From Anaerolineae bacterium (GTDB lineage Bacteria > Chloroflexota > Anaerolineae > Anaerolineales > Villigracilaceae): a DNA stretch of 7,541 nt. Shown here piece after piece: positions 5,087 to 7,541 of the stretch; within the stretch, counting starts at the first letter, position 1, and each line of letters begins with the position of its first letter. The translations under genes and the position numbers were made by a program. The stretch lies in the NCBI GenBank assembly GCA_017303735.1, contig JAFLCF010000196.1:1-7541 (forward strand). Reading direction: 5' to 3'. The notes under the pieces were generated by a model. It worked only from the letters and a program-made list of their open reading frames with translations. It was not told the DNA's origin and made no database searches.

Positions 5087-6985
5087 ATGGCGAAGAAGAA
5101 GGAAATGGAAGGCGAAGTCTATTATCCGTCGGAGCAGGTCGTGACGCAGGCTCGTTTGAAAGATTGGGATGCGCTGGCAGAGAAAGCTGAAAAAGATCTG
5201 GAAGGTTTCTGGGCTGCAGAAGCCTCTGAATTGGAATGGTATAAAAAGTGGGACAAGGTTTTGGACGATTCAAAAGCGCCATTTTATAAATGGTTCGTGG
5301 GTGCGCGCACCAATATCGTTCATAATGCGGTAGATCGACATCTCAAAACACATCGCAAGAATCAACTTGCCCTCATCTGGGAATCAGAAGACGGGAAGCA
5401 AGAACGCACTTTCTCGTATTTCGCGATGAACCGCGAAGTTTCGCGCATGGCAAATATCATCAAAGCCATGGGCATTGTGAAAGGCGACCGTGTCACTATC
5501 TACATGGGTCGCGTTCCTGAGATCGTCTTTGCCATGCTGGCATGTGCCAAGATCGGCGCGATCCACTCCGTGGTGTTCGGCGGCTTCTCCGTCGACTCGT
5601 TGCAAGGACGCATTGAAGACAGCAAATCCAAATTGGTCATCACTTGTGACGGCTCATACCAAAACGGCAAAGTAGTTGAACTCAAAGCCATTGTAGATGA
5701 GTCTCTCAAGAAGTGCCCTTCGGTTGAAAATGTGATCGTGGTCAAACGTGTTGGCAACGGCGTGACGATGGAAGCGGGTCGCGATCATTGGTATCACGAT
5801 CTGTGTCAACTGCCAATTGCCAATGGCAAATGTCCCACCGAAGAACTGGATGCGGAAGATCCGCTCTTCATTCTTTACACCTCCGGTTCCACAGGCAAGC
5901 CGAAAGCTATTCTTCACACGCATGGCGGGTACATGGTCGGAACCTATTCGACCTTGAAATACGCCTTCGATGTCAACGATATGGATCGCTGGTGGTGTAC
6001 CGCCGACCCCGGCTGGATCACGGGTCATTCCTACCTCGTGTATGGTCCCATGATCGCGGGTGTGACCTCCATGCTCTTTGAAGGTGGTCCCGCCTTCCCA
6101 TATCCGAATCGCTGGTGGCAAGTCATTGAACGTTATGGCATCACCATCTTCTACACCGCTCCCACCGCCATTCGCGGACTCATGCGCTTCGGCGAATCGT
6201 GGCCCAACAAGCATGATCTTTCGTCTTTGCGCCTACTCGGCTCCGTGGGTGAACCCATCAACCCCGAAGCGTGGAAGTGGTATCACCGAGTCATTGGCAA
6301 GGAGAAATCCCCCATCATCGATACTTGGTGGCAGACGGAGACCGGCGCGTTTCAGATCACGCCGACGCCTGTTGTGCCTCTCAAGCCTGGTTCTGGCACC
6401 CGACCTTTCTTCGGTCAAAAAGCCGAGATCGTGGACGAGCAAGGCAACCCAGTCCCTGATAATACGGAGGGCTATCTCACTTTATTACGCCCGTGGCCCT
6501 CGATGCTGCGTACGATTTACGGCGATGACGAACGCTATGTGAATCAATATTGGAGCAAGTACCCGGGTCGCTACACTACCGGCGACTCTGCCAAACGTGA
6601 CAGTGACGGCTATTACTGGATCATTGGTCGCGTGGACGATGTGATCAAGGTCTCGGGGCACCGCCTTGGGACGGCTGAAGTTGAGTCTGCGTTGGTCAGT
6701 CACCCTGCCGTGGCGGAAGCCGCTGCGATTGGCTTGCCGCATGATGTCAAAGGTCAGGCGATCCATACCTTTGTGTTGCTCCGGTCTGGCTTTGCGCCTT
6801 CGCCTGAACTTGCCGAAGAATTACGTCAGCATGTTTCCACGCATATGGGTCCGATTGCCCGCCCGGAAGATGTGAAATTCCTCGATAAACTGCCCAAGAC
6901 CCGCTCTGGCAAGATCATGCGCCGTGTGCTCAAAGCCCGCGCACAAGGTCTGCCCGAGGGGGATATCAGCACCCTGGAAGAGTAA
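5087..6985 (+). CDS. acs: Acetyl-CoA synthetase, AMP-forming (acetate--CoA ligase)
   Basis: This enzyme activates acetate with ATP to acetyl-AMP and then forms acetyl-CoA in the cytoplasm, feeding acetate into central metabolism. The 632 residues begin with the ACAS N-terminal domain (about 30-90). The AMP-binding domain has the P-loop-like TSGSTGKPK (265-273), WITGHSYLVYGP, VGEPINPEAW, DTWWQTETG (412-420; the Trp pair includes the residue that restricts the acyl pocket to acetate) and TTGD. The hinge and C-terminal domain start at GRVDDVIKVSGHR (514-526). PKTRSGKIMRR contains Lys609, the catalytic lysine that is reversibly acetylated in Salmonella Acs. The protein stops at DISTLEE, somewhat shorter at the C-terminus than the 652-residue E. 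coli enzyme. AGGAGG (5076-5081), five bases before the ATG, strongly supports the start. It is flanked by terminators on both sides, so it is a single-gene unit. The promoter is unclear; TAGAAT at 5049-5054 is a possible -10. Confidence 0.97.
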   Translation: MAKKKEMEGEVYYPSEQVVTQARLKDWDALAEKAEKDLEGFWAAEASELEWYKKWDKVLDDSKAPFYKWFVGARTNIVHNAVDRHLKTHRKNQLALIWESEDGKQERTFSYFAMNREVSRMANIIKAMGIVKGDRVTIYMGRVPEIVFAMLACAKIGAIHSVVFGGFSVDSLQGRIEDSKSKLVITCDGSYQNGKVVELKAIVDESLKKCPSVENVIVVKRVGNGVTMEAGRDHWYHDLCQLPIANGKCPTEELDAEDPLFILYTSGSTGKPKAILHTHGGYMVGTYSTLKYAFDVNDMDRWWCTADPGWITGHSYLVYGPMIAGVTSMLFEGGPAFPYPNRWWQVIERYGITIFYTAPTAIRGLMRFGESWPNKHDLSSLRLLGSVGEPINPEAWKWYHRVIGKEKSPIIDTWWQTETGAFQITPTPVVPLKPGSGTRPFFGQKAEIVDEQGNPVPDNTEGYLTLLRPWPSMLRTIYGDDERYVNQYWSKYPGRYTTGDSAKRDSDGYYWIIGRVDDVIKVSGHRLGTAEVESALVSHPAVAEAAAIGLPHDVKGQAIHTFVLLRSGFAPSPELAEELRQHVSTHMGPIARPEDVKFLDKLPKTRSGKIMRRVLKARAQGLPEGDISTLEE

Positions 6986-7011
6986 AGCAGGCACGAGCGT
7001 AGAAAGAAGCG

Positions 7012-7042
7012 AAGCATCCGGGTTTCGACCCGGATGCTTTTT
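7012..7042 (+). terminator. Intrinsic terminator with UUCG loop after acs
   Basis: AAGCATCCGGGT (7012-7023) pairs perfectly with ACCCGGATGCTT (7028-7039) around a TTCG tetraloop. The T-run is at 7038-7042. It is 27 nt after the acs stop codon and is the strongest terminator in the window. Confidence 0.95.
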
Positions 7043-7063
7043 AAAAATTGATATTAATTTGCA

Positions 7064-7092
7064 AAGTTTCTGCCAATCGACTGCCATATAAT
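7064..7092 (+). promoter_or_regulatory. Candidate promoter for the right-end membrane protein gene
   Basis: A perfect TATAAT -10 lies at 7087-7092, between the acs terminator and the next gene. The hexamer 17 bases upstream, AAGTTT (7064-7069), is a poor -35. TTGCAA at 7059-7064 is a better hexamer but lies 22 bases away. The start would be near 7099, giving a leader of about 24 nt with an AGGAG ribosome site. Confidence 0.55.
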
Positions 7093-7122
7093 ATTCGTCA
7101 ACTATTTCAAAGGAGAAAAGAA

Positions 7123-7541
7123 ATGAAGAAGATTTTTAGCAACGAAATATTTTTGGGAACCATGATCGCCATTCTTTCTGTGTTCACTGCCTATTCGAGC
7201 TATTTGGGCGCCATGTCTGACTCGGAACAGAACAAGTTTGAAATTTTGGGTATGCAACAATTGAACGACGGCAACGCCGAATACCTGCGTGCCAATCAGG
7301 ACATTACCCAGGACTATAACTACTTTGACAACTGGTATCTGAATGTGGACGAACGCCCCGACATTGCCGAATATTATCAGTTCAACTTCTCCGAAGCGCT
7401 GACGGCTGCTTTCGAAAGCGAACCGGATGTGGTTTGGACGGATGAATATTACGATAGCATGTACGCCGATGCAACTGCGCTTTGGGAAGAATCGGACATC
7501 AATTTTGATACCGCCTCCCAGTGGGACGAACGCGGCGACCA
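7123..7541 (+). CDS. Membrane-anchored acidic protein of unknown function (3' end cut by window)
   Basis: The frame is open from ATG 7123 to the window edge (139 codons plus two bases) with no stop. AGGAG at 7111-7115, seven bases before the ATG, and the upstream TATAAT support a real gene. Residues 1-8 (MKKIFSNE) are followed by a hydrophobic segment, IFLGTMIAILSVFTAYSSYLG (about 9-29), so this is a membrane anchor or uncleaved signal. The rest is rich in Asp, Glu, Tyr, Trp and Asn and very poor in basic residues, for example a DYNYFDNWYLNVDE stretch. With lysines before the helix, the positive-inside rule would place the acidic part outside the membrane. The ILSVFTAYSSYLG... pattern faintly recalls small membrane proteins of the DUF4337 type, which usually have more helices near the C-terminus. 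The missing end prevents a check. No function is proposed. Confidence 0.85.
   Translation, partial: MKKIFSNEIFLGTMIAILSVFTAYSSYLGAMSDSEQNKFEILGMQQLNDGNAEYLRANQDITQDYNYFDNWYLNVDERPDIAEYYQFNFSEALTAAFESEPDVVWTDEYYDSMYADATALWEESDINFDTASQWDERGD

Noticed and set aside
4794..5282. 162-codon - strand frame crossing the oxidoreductase/acs junction
   Set aside because: It spans a terminator and the conserved ends of two real genes, and its translation is proline-rich and low in complexity, as expected for a shadow frame.
5654..6214. 186-codon open frame on the - strand within acs
   Set aside because: It is antisense to the most conserved part of Acs, with no family resemblance or ribosome site of note.
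1..7541. A defence island, CRISPR array, prophage or other novel multi-gene system
   Set aside because: No direct-repeat array, nuclease, integrase, transposase, phage or toxin-antitoxin signature was seen. The genes are separate units, mostly of household metabolism.

Overview
The window looks like ordinary chromosomal DNA from a bacterium. It probably comes from an Anaerolineae-type member of the Chloroflexota. That placement is inferred from the archaeal/eukaryote-type prolyl-tRNA synthetase, the general look of the proteins, moderate G+C and a 'GTAGGGGCGGGG' palindrome of a kind I associate with intergenic DNA of such genomes. There is no rRNA, tRNA or phylogenetic marker to confirm it. 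Six protein genes are visible, two of them cut by the window edges.

Left block, + strand: proS lacks only about ten N-terminal codons. It is followed after 43 nt, a gap filled by a perfect 12-bp GC-rich palindrome, by a gene for an unusual two-part protein: a helical-repeat-like N-terminal half and a complete alpha/beta-hydrolase domain at the C-terminus. A strong hairpin with a T-run closes this block. It also sits just past the end of the convergent gene on the - strand.

Middle block: a - strand gene encodes a membrane-anchored protein with two copies of one beta-rich domain. It diverges from a + strand FAD-dependent (DAO/PuuB-like) oxidoreductase gene. The 91-nt gap between them holds two matching 'GATAAAAT' arms in inverted orientation, which can be read as overlapping back-to-back promoters. 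The oxidoreductase gene ends in its own terminator.

Right block, + strand: acs, encoding AMP-forming acetyl-CoA synthetase, is complete and has all its core motifs. It stands as a single transcription unit with a strong Shine-Dalgarno sequence and a UUCG-loop terminator. A separate promoter with a perfect TATAAT then leads into a gene for a membrane-anchored acidic protein that runs off the right end.

The genes do not form one pathway. Terminators separate translation (proS), acetate activation (acs), amine or amino-acid oxidation (FAD oxidoreductase) and three proteins of unknown role. I see no CRISPR array, RNA gene, transposase, phage gene or defence cassette. The items most worth a second look are the helical-repeat/hydrolase fusion, the palindrome in front of it, the duplicated-domain membrane protein and its mirror-image promoter region, and the truncated acidic membrane protein.
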